A DNA stretch of 64,000 bases from Nocardia sp. CY41 (GCF_009829325.1 NZ_VUOS01000006.1:62001-126000); one strand, 5' to 3'. Positions 8,620 through 18,429 are shown, counted from the first letter of the stretch. Notes: a model not told the origin generated them from the sequence alone. Numbers and translations are program-made.

Positions 8620-10539
8620 ATGACCACCATCGACCTCGCCGAGGCGAGTAATCAGACCACCACACCCGCGCCGGACGTCGATTCCCCGGCGGAGCCGAGC
8701 GCGGCGAAGTTGCTGCGCCCCTTCGCGGGCGGTTTCGCCGCCGTCGTCGTCCTGCAGATCATCGGCGCGGTCGCCGGCCTGGCGCCATTGCTCGCGGTTG
8801 TCGAACTGGGACGAACTCTTCTGTCGCCCAACCCTGTCGACCACGATCATGTCCGGATGATCGTGCTCGCGGGCGCGGGCGGGATGTTCGTCCGGCTGCT
8901 GTGCACGGCCGCGTCGTCCGGCATCGGGCATCGGCTCGACGGCCGGGTGCAACTGGCGTTCCGCAGGCACCTGGCCGCGCGCCTGGGACGGGTGCCGATC
9001 GGCTGGTTCTCGCGGCGCGGCAGCGGCGAGCTGGCGAAGATCGTGGGCAAGGACGTCGATGCCGTGCATCCGCTCATCGCGCACACCCCGGGGGAACTCG
9101 TCGCCGCATTCGTGGTGCCGCTGGTATCGCTGATCTATCTGTTCACCGTCGACTGGCGGCTCACCTTGATCACGCTGATACCGGTCGTGCTGGCGGTGGC
9201 GCTGGTGCCCCTCATGATGACCCCCACCCGGTTGCGCGAGCAGAAGCACTTCGACGCGGGAATGGGCCGGATCGCGAGCGCGACCGTCGAGTTCGTCCAG
9301 GGCATCTCGGTGGTCAAGGCGTTCGGCTCCGGCGAGCGCGCCCACCGCAGGTTCCGCACGGCCACCGACGATTTCGCGGACTCCTTCCTGCGCATGGTGC
9401 ACGGTCTGGCCGGGATCGGCGCGGCGATGCAGGTGGTGCTGTCGCCGCCGTTCGTGCTGCTGGTCGTGCTGCTCGGCGGAGCGGTGCTGATCCCGAGCGG
9501 TTCGCTCGCCCCGGCGGATCTGCTGCCGTTCCTGCTGCTCGGGCTCGGCCTGACCGCTCCGGTCGCGGCGCTCGGCCACGGCTTCGACGATCTGCAGGCC
9601 GCGCAGCGCGCGGTCGGCCGGATCCGGGACGTGCTCGCGGTGCCGTCGCTGCCGGAACCCGCGCGCCCGACAGCGCCGCGCGGGCACCGGGTGGAACTGC
9701 GGGACGTCCGATTCGGCTACGAAGCCGAGCACGAGGTGCTGCGCGGTATCGACCTGGTACTCGAGCCGGGGACGGTCACCGCGATCGTCGGGCCGTCGGG
9801 CAGCGGGAAATCCACACTGGTTCAGCTGTTGCCCCGGTTCTACGACCCCACCCACGGTTCGGTCCGGCTGGGCGGCGTCGATCTGCGCGCACTCGGCAGC
9901 CGGGAGCTCTACCGGACGGTTTCCTTCGTCTTCCAGGACGTACGACTGCTGCGTGCCTCGGTCGCGGACAATATCGCGCTGGCGGTACCGCAGGCCGACC
10001 GCGACGCCGTGGTCCGGGCGGCGCGGCTGGCGAACATCCATGATCGGATTCTCGAGCTGCCGCGCGGATACGAGACGGTCATCGGCGCCGATGCCGGATT
10101 GTCCGGTGGTGAGGCGCAGCGGATCGCGCTCGCACGCGCGCTGCTGGCCGACGCGCCCGTCCTCGTGCTCGACGAGGCGACCGCCTTCGCCGATCCGCAG
10201 ACCGAGCAGGCGGTGCGCCGAGCCCTGACGACACTGAAGGGCGATCGGACGATCCTGGTCATCGCGCATCGTCTCGAGACGATCGCCGACGCCGACGCCG
10301 TCGTGCTGCTGGAGAACGGATCGATCGTCGAACGCGGCAGCCCCGTCGAATTGCTGGCGCGGGACGGCAAGTTCGCCGACTTCTGGCGGTCGCAGCGATC
10401 CGCGCGAACCGATGACATCGAAACCCTCGGCGGCGTGCTGCGGCGCGAGCTCGGAGCGTGGGGCGGCCGCCGGAACGCGACCACCCGGCGGCCCGCCGAC
10501 GTCGCCGACCGGACATCGCGAGGAGGCGAGTCCCGATGA
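8620..10539 (+). CDS. ABC transporter, fused TMD-NBD, siderophore/exporter type
   Basis: 639 aa half-transporter. Six TM helices span about 25-310. The nucleotide-binding domain has Walker A GPSGSGKST, the Q-loop in FVFQDV, signature LSGGEAQR and Walker B VLVLDEATAFAD. The VVKAFG and DDLQAAQRAVGRI segments resemble YbtQ/IrtB-type transporters, which import iron-siderophores despite an exporter fold. The stop overlaps the ATG of the next gene (ATGA), so both subunits are made together as a heterodimer. No siderophore synthesis genes or iron box are next to it, so substrate and direction are open. A C-terminal tail of about 40 residues follows the NBD. Confidence 0.85.
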   Translation: MTTIDLAEASNQTTTPAPDVDSPAEPSAAKLLRPFAGGFAAVVVLQIIGAVAGLAPLLAVVELGRTLLSPNPVDHDHVRMIVLAGAGGMFVRLLCTAASSGIGHRLDGRVQLAFRRHLAARLGRVPIGWFSRRGSGELAKIVGKDVDAVHPLIAHTPGELVAAFVVPLVSLIYLFTVDWRLTLITLIPVVLAVALVPLMMTPTRLREQKHFDAGMGRIASATVEFVQGISVVKAFGSGERAHRRFRTATDDFADSFLRMVHGLAGIGAAMQVVLSPPFVLLVVLLGGAVLIPSGSLAPADLLPFLLLGLGLTAPVAALGHGFDDLQAAQRAVGRIRDVLAVPSLPEPARPTAPRGHRVELRDVRFGYEAEHEVLRGIDLVLEPGTVTAIVGPSGSGKSTLVQLLPRFYDPTHGSVRLGGVDLRALGSRELYRTVSFVFQDVRLLRASVADNIALAVPQADRDAVVRAARLANIHDRILELPRGYETVIGADAGLSGGEAQRIALARALLADAPVLVLDEATAFADPQTEQAVRRALTTLKGDRTILVIAHRLETIADADAVVLLENGSIVERGSPVELLARDGKFADFWRSQRSARTDDIETLGGVLRRELGAWGGRRNATTRRPADVADRTSRGGESR

Positions 10540-12251
10540 TCCGAATCCTGCTGCGCGTGCTGGGACACGAGTACGCCAGGCCCGTACGTCGCACCGTGGC
10601 CCTGATGGCGGCCACCTCGATCGCCGAAGGGCTGTCCTACGCGCTTCTGGTCCCGGTCCTGCGGGCGCTGTTCGGGAACACGCCCACCGACGCGTGGCCC
10701 TGGCTGATCGCCTTCGCAGCGGCGATCGCGGGTTACGCGGCGCTGCGCTATCGCAGCGATCTGTCCGGATTCCTGGTGGGGACCACGCTCTTGCGCGGGG
10801 TCTATCGCCGCTTCGGCGATCACCTGGCCCGATTGCCGCTCGGCTGGTTCACCGCGCGCCGCGTCGGAGAGGTGTCGGTGCTGGCGAGCGAGGGCGTGCT
10901 GCAGGCGATGAGCGTGATCGCGCATCTGCTGGCGCCGATGATCAACGCCGCGGTGACTCCGCTGACGATCGTCGCCGTGATGCTCGCCTACGACTGGCGC
11001 ATGGGGCTTGCCGCGCTGGCCGCCGTGCCGATCGTGGCGGCGATCCAGATCTGGACGGGACGTTCGATGGCCGCCGCCGACGCCGAACGCACCGAACGCG
11101 CCGAGGAGGCCACGGGCCGCGTCATCGAATATCTGCAGGCGCAGCCTGTGTTGCGGGCGGGCGGCCGGACCGCCGAACGATTCCGCCTGCTCGACGACTC
11201 GTTGGCGGGACTCGAACGCGCCTCCCGCCGCGCCGTGCTGTCGGCGCTGCCCGGCATCGTGGGCTTGGCGCTCACGGTTCAGGCGATGTTCACCGCGCTG
11301 CTGGCCCTTGGCGCCTACCTGGCGCTCGGCGGCGACGTCGGTGCGGCGGAGATCCTGACCCTTCTTGTGCTCGCCGCCCGCTGCGCGGACCCGCTGCTGT
11401 CGCTGTCGGAAATCGCGGGCAAACTCCGCAGCGCTCGCTCCGTGCTGGCCGGCCTGGACACCTTGTTGCGCACCGAGCCGCTGCCGGAACCCAGCCGGCC
11501 CATCCGGCCGGTCGGACACGACCTGGTCTTCGAGTCCGTCGTCTTCCGGCACGGCGGCCGCACGGTGATCGACGACGTGTCGCTGTCCGTGCCCGAGGGA
11601 CGGCGGGTCGCCATCGTCGGCCCCTCCGGCGCGGGCAAGAGCACACTGCTGCAGTTGGTCGCACGGTTCTACGACGTGGACGGCGGCACCGTGCGCGTCG
11701 GCGGAGCGGGCGTGCGCGCGATCAGCACCGACGTGCTGATGGAGCGGATCGCCATCGTCTTCCAGGACGTCTACCTCTTCGACGGCACCATCGAGGAGAA
11801 CGTGCGTCTCGGCCGTCCCGGCGCCACCGAAGCCGACGTGCGGGCCGCGGCGACCGCGGCCCGGTTGGACGAGGTGATCGAGCGGCTGCCCGGCGGCTGG
11901 GCGACGAAGGTCGGCGAGGGCGGCGCGCTGCTGTCCGGTGGTGAGCGCCAGCGGGTCTCGATCGCGCGAGCGTTGCTGAAGAACGCGCCCATCGTGCTGC
12001 TGGACGAGGTCACCTCCGCGCTGGACCCGGTGAACGAGGCGGCCGTGCACGACGGCATCGAGCGGCTGATGGCCGGACGCACGGTGGTGATGGTCGCGCA
12101 CCGACTGCGGACCGTCCGCCGGGCCGATCACATCGTCTTCCTGGACAACGGCCGGATCGTCGAACAAGGCAGCCACGACGAGCTGCTGCGCGACGGTGGC
12201 CGCTACGCCGACTTCTGGGCGATGTCCACGGCGACGGTGGCGAGCGAGTGA
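10536..12251 (+). CDS. ABC transporter, fused TMD-NBD, partner subunit
   Basis: 571 aa, same architecture as its upstream partner: six TM helices, then an NBD with Walker A GPSGAGKST, Q-loop FQDVYLF, signature LLSGGERQR, Walker B IVLLDEVTSALDP and the H-loop AHRL. Start ATG 10536 overlaps the previous stop and has AGGAGGCGAG upstream. It is the likely second half of an IrtAB/YbtPQ-like heterodimer. A very strong hairpin begins three bases after the stop and ends the operon. Confidence 0.87.
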   Translation: MIRILLRVLGHEYARPVRRTVALMAATSIAEGLSYALLVPVLRALFGNTPTDAWPWLIAFAAAIAGYAALRYRSDLSGFLVGTTLLRGVYRRFGDHLARLPLGWFTARRVGEVSVLASEGVLQAMSVIAHLLAPMINAAVTPLTIVAVMLAYDWRMGLAALAAVPIVAAIQIWTGRSMAAADAERTERAEEATGRVIEYLQAQPVLRAGGRTAERFRLLDDSLAGLERASRRAVLSALPGIVGLALTVQAMFTALLALGAYLALGGDVGAAEILTLLVLAARCADPLLSLSEIAGKLRSARSVLAGLDTLLRTEPLPEPSRPIRPVGHDLVFESVVFRHGGRTVIDDVSLSVPEGRRVAIVGPSGAGKSTLLQLVARFYDVDGGTVRVGGAGVRAISTDVLMERIAIVFQDVYLFDGTIEENVRLGRPGATEADVRAAATAARLDEVIERLPGGWATKVGEGGALLSGGERQRVSIARALLKNAPIVLLDEVTSALDPVNEAAVHDGIERLMAGRTVVMVAHRLRTVRRADHIVFLDNGRIVEQGSHDELLRDGGRYADFWAMSTATVASE

Positions 12252-12253
12252 GC

Positions 12254-12296
12254 CGATGTCGGCACCGCGGCTGCCCCCGAGCCGCGGTGCCGACAT
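12254..12296. terminator. Bidirectional terminator, 18-bp perfect stem
   Basis: GATGTCGGCACCGCGGCT pairs perfectly with 12279-12296 around a GCCCCCG loop. It sits between two convergent genes. There is no T-run, which is common for actinobacterial terminators. Confidence 0.85.
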
Positions 12297-12321
12297 CTCG
12301 GCTCGACCCGGAGCGGCCCGG

Positions 12322-13074
12322 TCACGCGGTCCGCTCGTGGTCGGGTGCGGACGGGCCGCGCGTGTGCTTCGCCCAGCGTCGCAGCCCGGCCGGGCTGCGC
12401 AGCATCAGCACGCCGATGGCGGCGACGGCGATGCCGCGCGGTGCTTCGTAGATGAATCCGGACAACCCCTGGGTGGCGGGAATCGGCAGGAAGAATCCGA
12501 CCATGCCGAGCAGCGTGAGCACCGCGATCCAGCGGGGAACCGTGTTGTGGCGCAGCATGCTCGCGCCCAGCAGGCCCATGCCGGCGAGCATGACCAGACC
12601 GCCGATCGAGTTGAACAGCGCGAACGCGGTCGTATCGATCATGTTGTCGTTGTCCGCGATAAGGTGCGCGGTCGCCGGGTCCTGCGCGAACGGGTAGGCG
12701 ACGAACAATTCGACGGTGAGATGCCCGGTCGCGGTGACGATATTGCCGAGCAGGTAACAGACCGTGCCGAGGAACCCGGCCGTGCCGAGTCGCGGCCGCA
12801 GCCACGCGTACATCCCGGGCAGTCCGAGCACGAGCAGGACGGTGCCGACGCCGAGCAGCGTCTGGGCGATCGGTGTCCCCGGGCTGGTCAGCGCCTCGAC
12901 CGAATGGCCCTTGCGTGCCACGATCGGATGCAGTGTGCCGCCCGCGATGCACAGGACGCCGCCGATGGTCAGCGCGGCGCCGCACATCCGCAGTACAGTC
13001 TCGCGGGAGGGACCGCCGACGGTCCGCTCGTCGCCGGTGGCCGGGGTTGGCAGGAGTGCTTTTGTGTGTGTCAT
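12322..13074 (-). CDS. Multi-pass membrane protein of unknown function
   Basis: 250 aa with about six hydrophobic helices (around 27-46, 66-90, 95-118, 135-160, 165-185 and 200-220) and a basic tail ending in a His/Arg/Lys-rich stretch. No catalytic motif seen. The fold is like DUF4386-type small integral membrane proteins, but I cannot assign a family. It starts only 27 bp from the divergent SARP-type regulator, which probably controls it. No ribosome site precedes the ATG. Confidence 0.72.
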   Translation of the reverse strand: MTHTKALLPTPATGDERTVGGPSRETVLRMCGAALTIGGVLCIAGGTLHPIVARKGHSVEALTSPGTPIAQTLLGVGTVLLVLGLPGMYAWLRPRLGTAGFLGTVCYLLGNIVTATGHLTVELFVAYPFAQDPATAHLIADNDNMIDTTAFALFNSIGGLVMLAGMGLLGASMLRHNTVPRWIAVLTLLGMVGFFLPIPATQGLSGFIYEAPRGIAVAAIGVLMLRSPAGLRRWAKHTRGPSAPDHERTA

Positions 13075-13101
13075 GAGCCAAGAGTCGACGAGGGCGCTGG
13101 T

Positions 13102-16100
13102 GTGACGCTGGTGCGCGGCCGGTCCGGCGACGACCCGCCCGCCATCGCGGTGCTCGGGCCGCTGGAGGTGCGCGGCCCGGACGGCGCCCGCATCACCATC
13201 CCGGCGCGCAAACACGCCGATCTCCTGGTCATCCTGGCGGCCGAGCGCACCGCTCGCAGCGCGGACTATCTGTGCGAATTGCTCTGGCGGGGACGCCCGC
13301 CCGAGAGTGCCCTGGTCACGCTGCAGGGCTATGTGTCGCGATTGCGCAGGGCGCTGCGGCCGCTGCCCGAAGTGCGAATCGAGACGGGCCCCAACGGCTA
13401 CGTGCTGCGGTGCGGCGGCTCGGGCACCGACCTCGACCTGCTCGACGTGCTGTCCAGGGACGCCCGCGCGGCGCACGCCGACGGCGACGTGGCACGCGCC
13501 GTCGATCTGCTCGAACGCGCTCTGCGGCTGTGGCGCGACGAGGCGCTGCCGGACGTCGGTGACATCGCCGAACTCGCTCCCGAGCGGGCGCGTCTGGACG
13601 AGCTGCGGTCGGAACTGATCGGACTGTGCGCGGAGGGCTTGATCGTGCTGGGCCGGGCCGGGCACGCGGTCACACTGCTAACCGACGAACGCCGGCGGCA
13701 TCCGCATCGGGAAGGCACGGCGCGATTGCTGGCGCTGGCGCTGCGCGACAGCGGACGGGTCTCCGAGGCGCTGGACGTGCTCACCCGGCTGCGACGTGCG
13801 CTGCGCGAGGAGTTCGGCCTGGATCCCGCGCCCGATACCGCCCGGGTCGAGAACGAGATCCGCAATCCGCCGCAGCCGCCGTCGCCGTCGCCCCGACGGT
13901 CGGCGCTCGTCGGGCGCGACGACGTCGCCGCCGTACTCGACCGCGCCCGCGAACGGTCGCAGCGAGGGCTGGTCGTCGTGACCGTGCGCGGCGCGCCCGG
14001 CATCGGCAAGACGGCCGTCGTCGAGGACAGCGTGCGACGCCACGGCGACGCGGCCTTCTTCACCGCGGGCAGCAGCGGCGTGGATTCCTCCGCCTCGGCG
14101 ACGTTGACGCCGTGGCTGGATCAGGCGGCGCTGGCCGGGCGCACCGTCCCCGCGATCCCGACGCCGCGCGCGCTCGCCGCGCTGTTCGCGGAGGTGGTGC
14201 GGGAGACCGGCCGGATGGTCGCCGTGATCGATGACGTGCAGTGGGCCGACCCCGACTCGGTGCGGATGATCGCGGCGGCCTTGCGCGTGCTGCGCGCCCA
14301 TCCCGTCCTGCTGCTGCTCACCATGCGGCCCGAGCCGCTCCCGCCCGAGGTGGACGCCGCGGTGCGGCTGCTTCAGGACGCGGGTTCGGCTGTCACGGTG
14401 CATCTTTCGCCGCTGTCCGACGCGGACGTGGCGGAGCTGGTGCGTGTGGACGCGGGCTTGTCGGCTCCCGAGGTGCGCGCGCAGATCGTCGCGTTGAGCG
14501 GCGGCAGCCCCTTCGTCGCCGCGCAACTGTGCGATCTCGTGCGGGCCGGACGTCCGCTGGACGTCGGGGGCGCGGCCACCGAGATCACGGCGGCGAAACT
14601 GGGCGCCGTTCCACCGTCGGCGCGTGCGCTCGCCGAGCTGCTGGCCGTCATCGGCCCGCACGCTCCGGTGGGATTGGTCGCCGCCGCCGACGGCGCACCG
14701 CGGTTCGACGACCGGATCGGCGAACTCGTCGCCGCGCGGGTCGTCTCCGTCGAGGACGGTGTCGTCGCCTTCGGGCACGAACTCGTGCGTGCCGCCGTGC
14801 TGGCCACCATCGGCGCGGTACGAACGGCGTCGCTGCACAAACGGATCGCGGATGCCCTGGCCGACCTGCGGCCCGGCGCGCTGGTGGCGCAGGCCGTGCA
14901 TCGCAGCGCGGCCGCGCTCGATGCGCTGGATCCCGCCGCCGCCGACGCCTGCGCCGCCGCGGCGCGGGACGCGCTGCGGCGCGACGCGGCCACCGAATGC
15001 GCCGAACTCGCCGCGCGCGGGTTGCGGCACACGGATCCCGGTGACGCGGAGGCGGCGATCGAATTCGATTGGCTGGCCGGACAAGCGCACAACCGCCTCG
15101 GCCGCTACGACGCTGCCGCCGCCTGTTTCGACCGCGCGGGGCGGCGCTGCGGTGAACGCGGTGACTGGGCCGGGCTGGCGCGGACCGCGCTGCTGGCCGC
15201 GCCGCGCGGCGTAGCCGGATACTTCTCCGGATACGGTGTGGTGCAGACGGGTTCGTCGGGATTGCGGGCGCAGGCGCTGGCGCACCGCCTCGATCTCGAC
15301 GCCGATCTGGTGGCCGAGGTGGAGGCGATCGAGGCCGCCGATCGCGCGATCCACGGCCTCGCGGGCGATCTCGACGCCTTGGCCGAAGCGCGGGCGCGGA
15401 GCGCACCGGGCAGCCGGTCGTGGCCGCAGGTGCTGCTGGCCGAGTTCGTGTGCACCTGGGATCCGGCGACCGTCGCCGACCGGCGCAAGATCGCCGAGGA
15501 ACTCGAGGAACTCGCCGGGCACGATCGCGCTGCCCGGGCGACGGCGGTCCATCTGCGCCGGGTCTGCGCGTTGGAGGCGGGCGACCTGCGGCTGGTGCGC
15601 CGGTTGTCGGCTGAATTCGCCCGGCTCGCCGCCGACGGCGGCACCGACCTCGCGGCCACTCAGCTGTGGTGGCAGGTGATGCTCGCGGTGCTGCGCGGCG
15701 ACTACCAGCGGTCCCGGTCGCTGATGACGCGCTTCGCCGCCGATCTGGGAGCGGTCGACGATCAGGCCCGGTTGCTCGCCGAGGCCTCGGTGCTGACCAG
15801 CAGTTCGATCGAGCTGTGGCACCGCGGACGGCTCGGCGAGGCACTGGCCGAGGCCGACCGCATGGCCGAGGACTTCGACGAGGATTTCGCGCTCGTGGTC
15901 GCGATGGCCGCGGCCGAGCTGGGGGACCACGACCGGGCGATGTCGTCGATCGAGTCGATCGTCGCGCTGCCGGGCAGATGGCACGGCCCGCGCGTCGTCG
16001 TGCGGGTGCCGCTGCTGCTCGAGGCGCTGCTCGCGGTGGGCCGGCGGGCGCCGCGGCAGCGCGACCGGGTGGTCGAGCTCACCGCCGGACTCGAACCGCT

Positions 16101-16314
16101 GACCCAGGGCTGGGGCGAGACGCTGCTGGTGCAATGGCCGGGTCTGGTGTGTCTCGGGCCGTCCGGCCTCTACCGCGGCACCGCACGCGGAATCCTCGGT
16201 CTCCCCGGCGCGCGGGACGAGGTGGTGGCCGCGCGCGACCGTGCGCGTGCGCTCGGCGCACGGCCATACGAGGCACGGGCCGAGTACCGCTTGAGCCGAT
16301 GGCCGTTCGCCTGA
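13102..16314 (+). CDS. SARP/BTAD-type ATPase transcriptional regulator
   Basis: About 1070 aa, AfsR-like in layout. A winged-helix OmpR-like DNA-binding domain (about 15-95) is followed by a BTAD domain (about 105-245), a linker, and a P-loop ATPase with Walker A GAPGIGKT and a Walker B-like VIDDVQWAD. A long alpha-solenoid/TPR-like C-terminus rich in Ala, Leu and Arg completes it. The GTG at 13102 is chosen because GAGGGC lies just upstream and the family's N-terminus begins right after it; the open frame upstream is non-coding. No C-terminal LuxR HTH is present. It is divergent from the membrane protein at 13074 with only 27 bp between start codons, so promoters must overlap the genes or be leaderless. 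Confidence 0.85.
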   Translation: MTLVRGRSGDDPPAIAVLGPLEVRGPDGARITIPARKHADLLVILAAERTARSADYLCELLWRGRPPESALVTLQGYVSRLRRALRPLPEVRIETGPNGYVLRCGGSGTDLDLLDVLSRDARAAHADGDVARAVDLLERALRLWRDEALPDVGDIAELAPERARLDELRSELIGLCAEGLIVLGRAGHAVTLLTDERRRHPHREGTARLLALALRDSGRVSEALDVLTRLRRALREEFGLDPAPDTARVENEIRNPPQPPSPSPRRSALVGRDDVAAVLDRARERSQRGLVVVTVRGAPGIGKTAVVEDSVRRHGDAAFFTAGSSGVDSSASATLTPWLDQAALAGRTVPAIPTPRALAALFAEVVRETGRMVAVIDDVQWADPDSVRMIAAALRVLRAHPVLLLLTMRPEPLPPEVDAAVRLLQDAGSAVTVHLSPLSDADVAELVRVDAGLSAPEVRAQIVALSGGSPFVAAQLCDLVRAGRPLDVGGAATEITAAKLGAVPPSARALAELLAVIGPHAPVGLVAAADGAPRFDDRIGELVAARVVSVEDGVVAFGHELVRAAVLATIGAVRTASLHKRIADALADLRPGALVAQAVHRSAAALDALDPAAADACAAAARDALRRDAATECAELAARGLRHTDPGDAEAAIEFDWLAGQAHNRLGRYDAAAACFDRAGRRCGERGDWAGLARTALLAAPRGVAGYFSGYGVVQTGSSGLRAQALAHRLDLDADLVAEVEAIEAADRAIHGLAGDLDALAEARARSAPGSRSWPQVLLAEFVCTWDPATVADRRKIAEELEELAGHDRAARATAVHLRRVCALEAGDLRLVRRLSAEFARLAADGGTDLAATQLWWQVMLAVLRGDYQRSRSLMTRFAADLGAVDDQARLLAEASVLTSSSIELWHRGRLGEALAEADRMAEDFDEDFALVVAMAAAELGDHDRAMSSIESIVALPGRWHGPRVVVRVPLLLEALLAVGRRAPRQRDRVVELTAGLEPLTQGWGETLLVQWPGLVCLGPSGLYRGTARGILGLPGARDEVVAARDRARALGARPYEARAEYRLSRWPFA

Positions 16315-16327
16315 TCGGTCGGCGGAT

Positions 16328-17068
16328 TCAAAGGGTGTTCCGGAGCCACTCCCGGTAGTGCGTGGGCGCCAGGCGCGCGTCCGGGCCCGCGGTGAGCACA
16401 TCGCCGGGGACGGCGGCGAACATGCCCGCGGTGTCGTCGGTGACGACGATGCGGTCGTCGTGCCGTGCGGCGAGGGTGAGCCTGCCGAGTTCGTCGAGGG
16501 TGAACACGTCCGGGCCCGCGACGTCGCGGACCCCGCCCAGCGGGTCTCCGGTGGCGACCTCGACGACGGCGTCGACCACATCCGCGGCGGCGATCGGCTG
16601 GATCGGGGTGGCGGGCAGGCGGACGGTCTCGCCGTCGGAGGTCCACGACAGCACCGAGTCCATGAACTCGAAGAACTGTGTGACGCGCACGATGGAGTAC
16701 GGCGTCGGCCCCTTCCGCAGCAGGTCTTCCTGCAAGGTCTTGGCCCGGTAGTAGTCGAGCTGGGGCACCCGGTCCACGCCCACGATGGACAGCACGACCT
16801 GGTGCCCGACACCGGCGTTCTGCCCAGCGGCGAGCAGGTTGCGCATGGAGGTGCGGAAGAACTCCAGCGACGCCTCGTCGAAGGTCGGCGAGTTCGCCAG
16901 GTCGATCACGACCTGCGCACCCTCCAGCGCCTGGTCCAGCCCCTGACCGCTGATCAGGTCGACACCGGTGGACATAGCAGCGGGGACGGCCTCGTGCCCG
17001 GCCGCGGTCAGCTTCCGGACCACCTGCGACCCGATCCGCCCGGTACCGCCGATGACTGTGAGCTTCAT
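16328..17068 (-). CDS. NmrA/SDR-like NAD(P)-binding protein
   Basis: 246 aa Rossmann protein of the atypical SDR group, starting with the dinucleotide motif IGGTGRIGS (about 5-13). It has a partial active site (YYRAKTLQE, with Tyr-x-x-x-Lys-like spacing near 110) and a C-terminal substrate-binding region. Such proteins act as NAD(P)H-quinone reductases or redox sensors. GCGAGAAACC precedes the ATG at 17068. Its 3' end faces the SARP gene 13 bp away. A paralogue-like protein is encoded at 37353. Confidence 0.85.
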   Translation of the reverse strand: MKLTVIGGTGRIGSQVVRKLTAAGHEAVPAAMSTGVDLISGQGLDQALEGAQVVIDLANSPTFDEASLEFFRTSMRNLLAAGQNAGVGHQVVLSIVGVDRVPQLDYYRAKTLQEDLLRKGPTPYSIVRVTQFFEFMDSVLSWTSDGETVRLPATPIQPIAAADVVDAVVEVATGDPLGGVRDVAGPDVFTLDELGRLTLAARHDDRIVVTDDTAGMFAAVPGDVLTAGPDARLAPTHYREWLRNTL

Positions 17069-17421
17069 GGTTTCTCGCCTTTCGCGGTCGGCCACCGGGC
17101 ACCCCGGCGGTTCATGGCAGGCGATTGCTGTGGCTTCTGCGGCCGAGCCAGCATCCCACTGGCGAATCGGCGGTGGGGCGAGTTCGCGATCCCGCACGAC
17201 AGAACCGTTACCGGTTCGTTCCGGTCCTGGTACCGCGTCTGCTCGGGCGGCGGGTTCGCCGGTCGGTCGCCGGTGCCGACGGCCCGGACCGGTGGTCGTC
17301 GAAACCCACCCGGCGCCGTCCCCGTCCAGCGACTCGTACACCGCACCGGTGTGGACGAGGGCGATCCGGGCACCGTTTCGTTGCGTGGACGTAAGGGGCG
17401 CGACAATCCCCGTAGGGGTGA
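17069..17421. other. Intergenic region, no gene seen
   Basis: 353 bp between the NmrA-like gene and the desaturase remnant. Several frames are open, as expected at this GC content, but none has a start with a ribosome site or a recognisable product. Confidence 0.4.
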
Positions 17422-18084
17422 TCGTGGGGCAGGTCGCCGTTCGCGTTGCTCAAAGCCGGTCATCTCCTGCATCACCGCTACAGCCGGATCAGGGAGCGCG
17501 CCCAGGTCTACGATCCGGCGAAGTCCAGCTGGGCGAAGGCCGCGCCCGGGTACTACCTGCGGCTGTTCGGCGGGCTGTATCTGGTCGAGGTCGCGGCGGT
17601 GGTGCTGGCGGCGCTGCCCGCCGCGGCGGTGCGCAGGCTCGCCCGCGCGGCGGACGGGCCGGACACGGTGGCTGGGCCGTTGCTGGGACGCCTCGCGCAA
17701 CCCGAGGTGTCGCGGCAGTTCCGCGTCGACGCGGCCGCGATCGCGCTGCTGTACGGTGCGGCGTTCCTCGCCTACGGCGGCGACTGGTGGATGCTGCTCA
17801 CGGCGCTCGCCGGGCGCGACGCCATCGTCTCGCTGTCGGACAACGCCTACCACTACGGCACCGCTCTCGATGCGCCACTCGAGGCGCTGAACCTGAAACT
17901 GCCCGCACCGCTGGAGCTGCTGGCATTGAGCTTCAATCTGCACGGGATGCACCATCGGCTGCCGGGCCTGCGCTGGTACGAGCTTCGGCCCGCCTTCGAT
18001 GCCGAGGGCGGGCGGTACGACGCCGGTTGGTTCCGCGCGGTGGCCCGCCAGGTTCGCGGCCCGCTCCGGCTCACCGATCGCTGA
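17422..18084 (+). pseudogene. Fatty acid desaturase, 5'-truncated
   Basis: About 220 residues match the C-terminal two thirds of a membrane fatty-acid desaturase or hydroxylase. The second histidine box is present (AGHLLHHRY), as are TM helices and the third box (NLHGMHHRLPGLRWYEL). The N-terminal part with TM1-2 and the first HxxxH box is missing: family-like sequence starts at WGRSPFALL, right after an in-frame TGA at 17419-17421. Only a TTG at 17446 could start translation. Loss of the first His box should abolish di-iron binding, so it is called a pseudogene. Confidence 0.75.
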
Positions 18085-18123
18085 ACAGGCGGCGCCGGTG
18101 ACCCGCGCCGATCACTCCTCGGT

Positions 18124-18429
18124 TCAGAACGCGGCGCTGCGGAACGCGTCGTCTTCCGGGTCGTCGTCGTTGTCCGAGATCGTGGAGGCGGAATGCTCGT
18201 GGTCGGGCTCGGGTTCGGTGGCCGGGAGCGCGAGGCGGATGTCGTCGAGCCGTTCCGCCCCGCAGCGGGGCAGCAGGCCGACCACGGTGTCGGCCAAGGC
18301 GTGCGGATTCGCACTCGAAAGCGTCGAATCCGCCACTGTGCGCGAGCGTCTCACTGCTGCGGGGGGAGGGAGAAGGCGAGTGGCTTCCGGATTCTCGGTA
18401 GAAGGCCATTGCCGGGCAGCGGTTTCCAT
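18124..18429 (-). CDS. Hypothetical protein with acidic tail
   Basis: 101 aa if started at ATG 18429. The C-terminal half is acidic (SDNDDDPEDD) and the middle, NPHALADTVVGLLPRCGAER, reads like a folded small domain. No ribosome site is evident and the N-terminal 30 residues are low complexity, so the start may be further in. Not recognised. It faces the desaturase remnant 39 bp away. Confidence 0.4.
   Translation of the reverse strand: METAARQWPSTENPEATRLLPPPAAVRRSRTVADSTLSSANPHALADTVVGLLPRCGAERLDDIRLALPATEPEPDHEHSASTISDNDDDPEDDAFRSAAF

Noticed and set aside
12254..12296. 6C-type actinobacterial RNA
   Set aside because: One hairpin with a C-rich loop only; 6C RNA needs two such hairpins, and the position between convergent genes fits a terminator.
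12196..13101. N-terminal 300-codon extension of the SARP regulator frame
   Set aside because: Lies antisense to the membrane protein gene; family sequence starts only after 13102, where a GTG with ribosome-like site is present.
13678..16812. Minus-strand open frame of about 1040 codons
   Set aside because: Shadow of the SARP and NmrA-like genes; composition biased to His/Gln/Arg and no motif.
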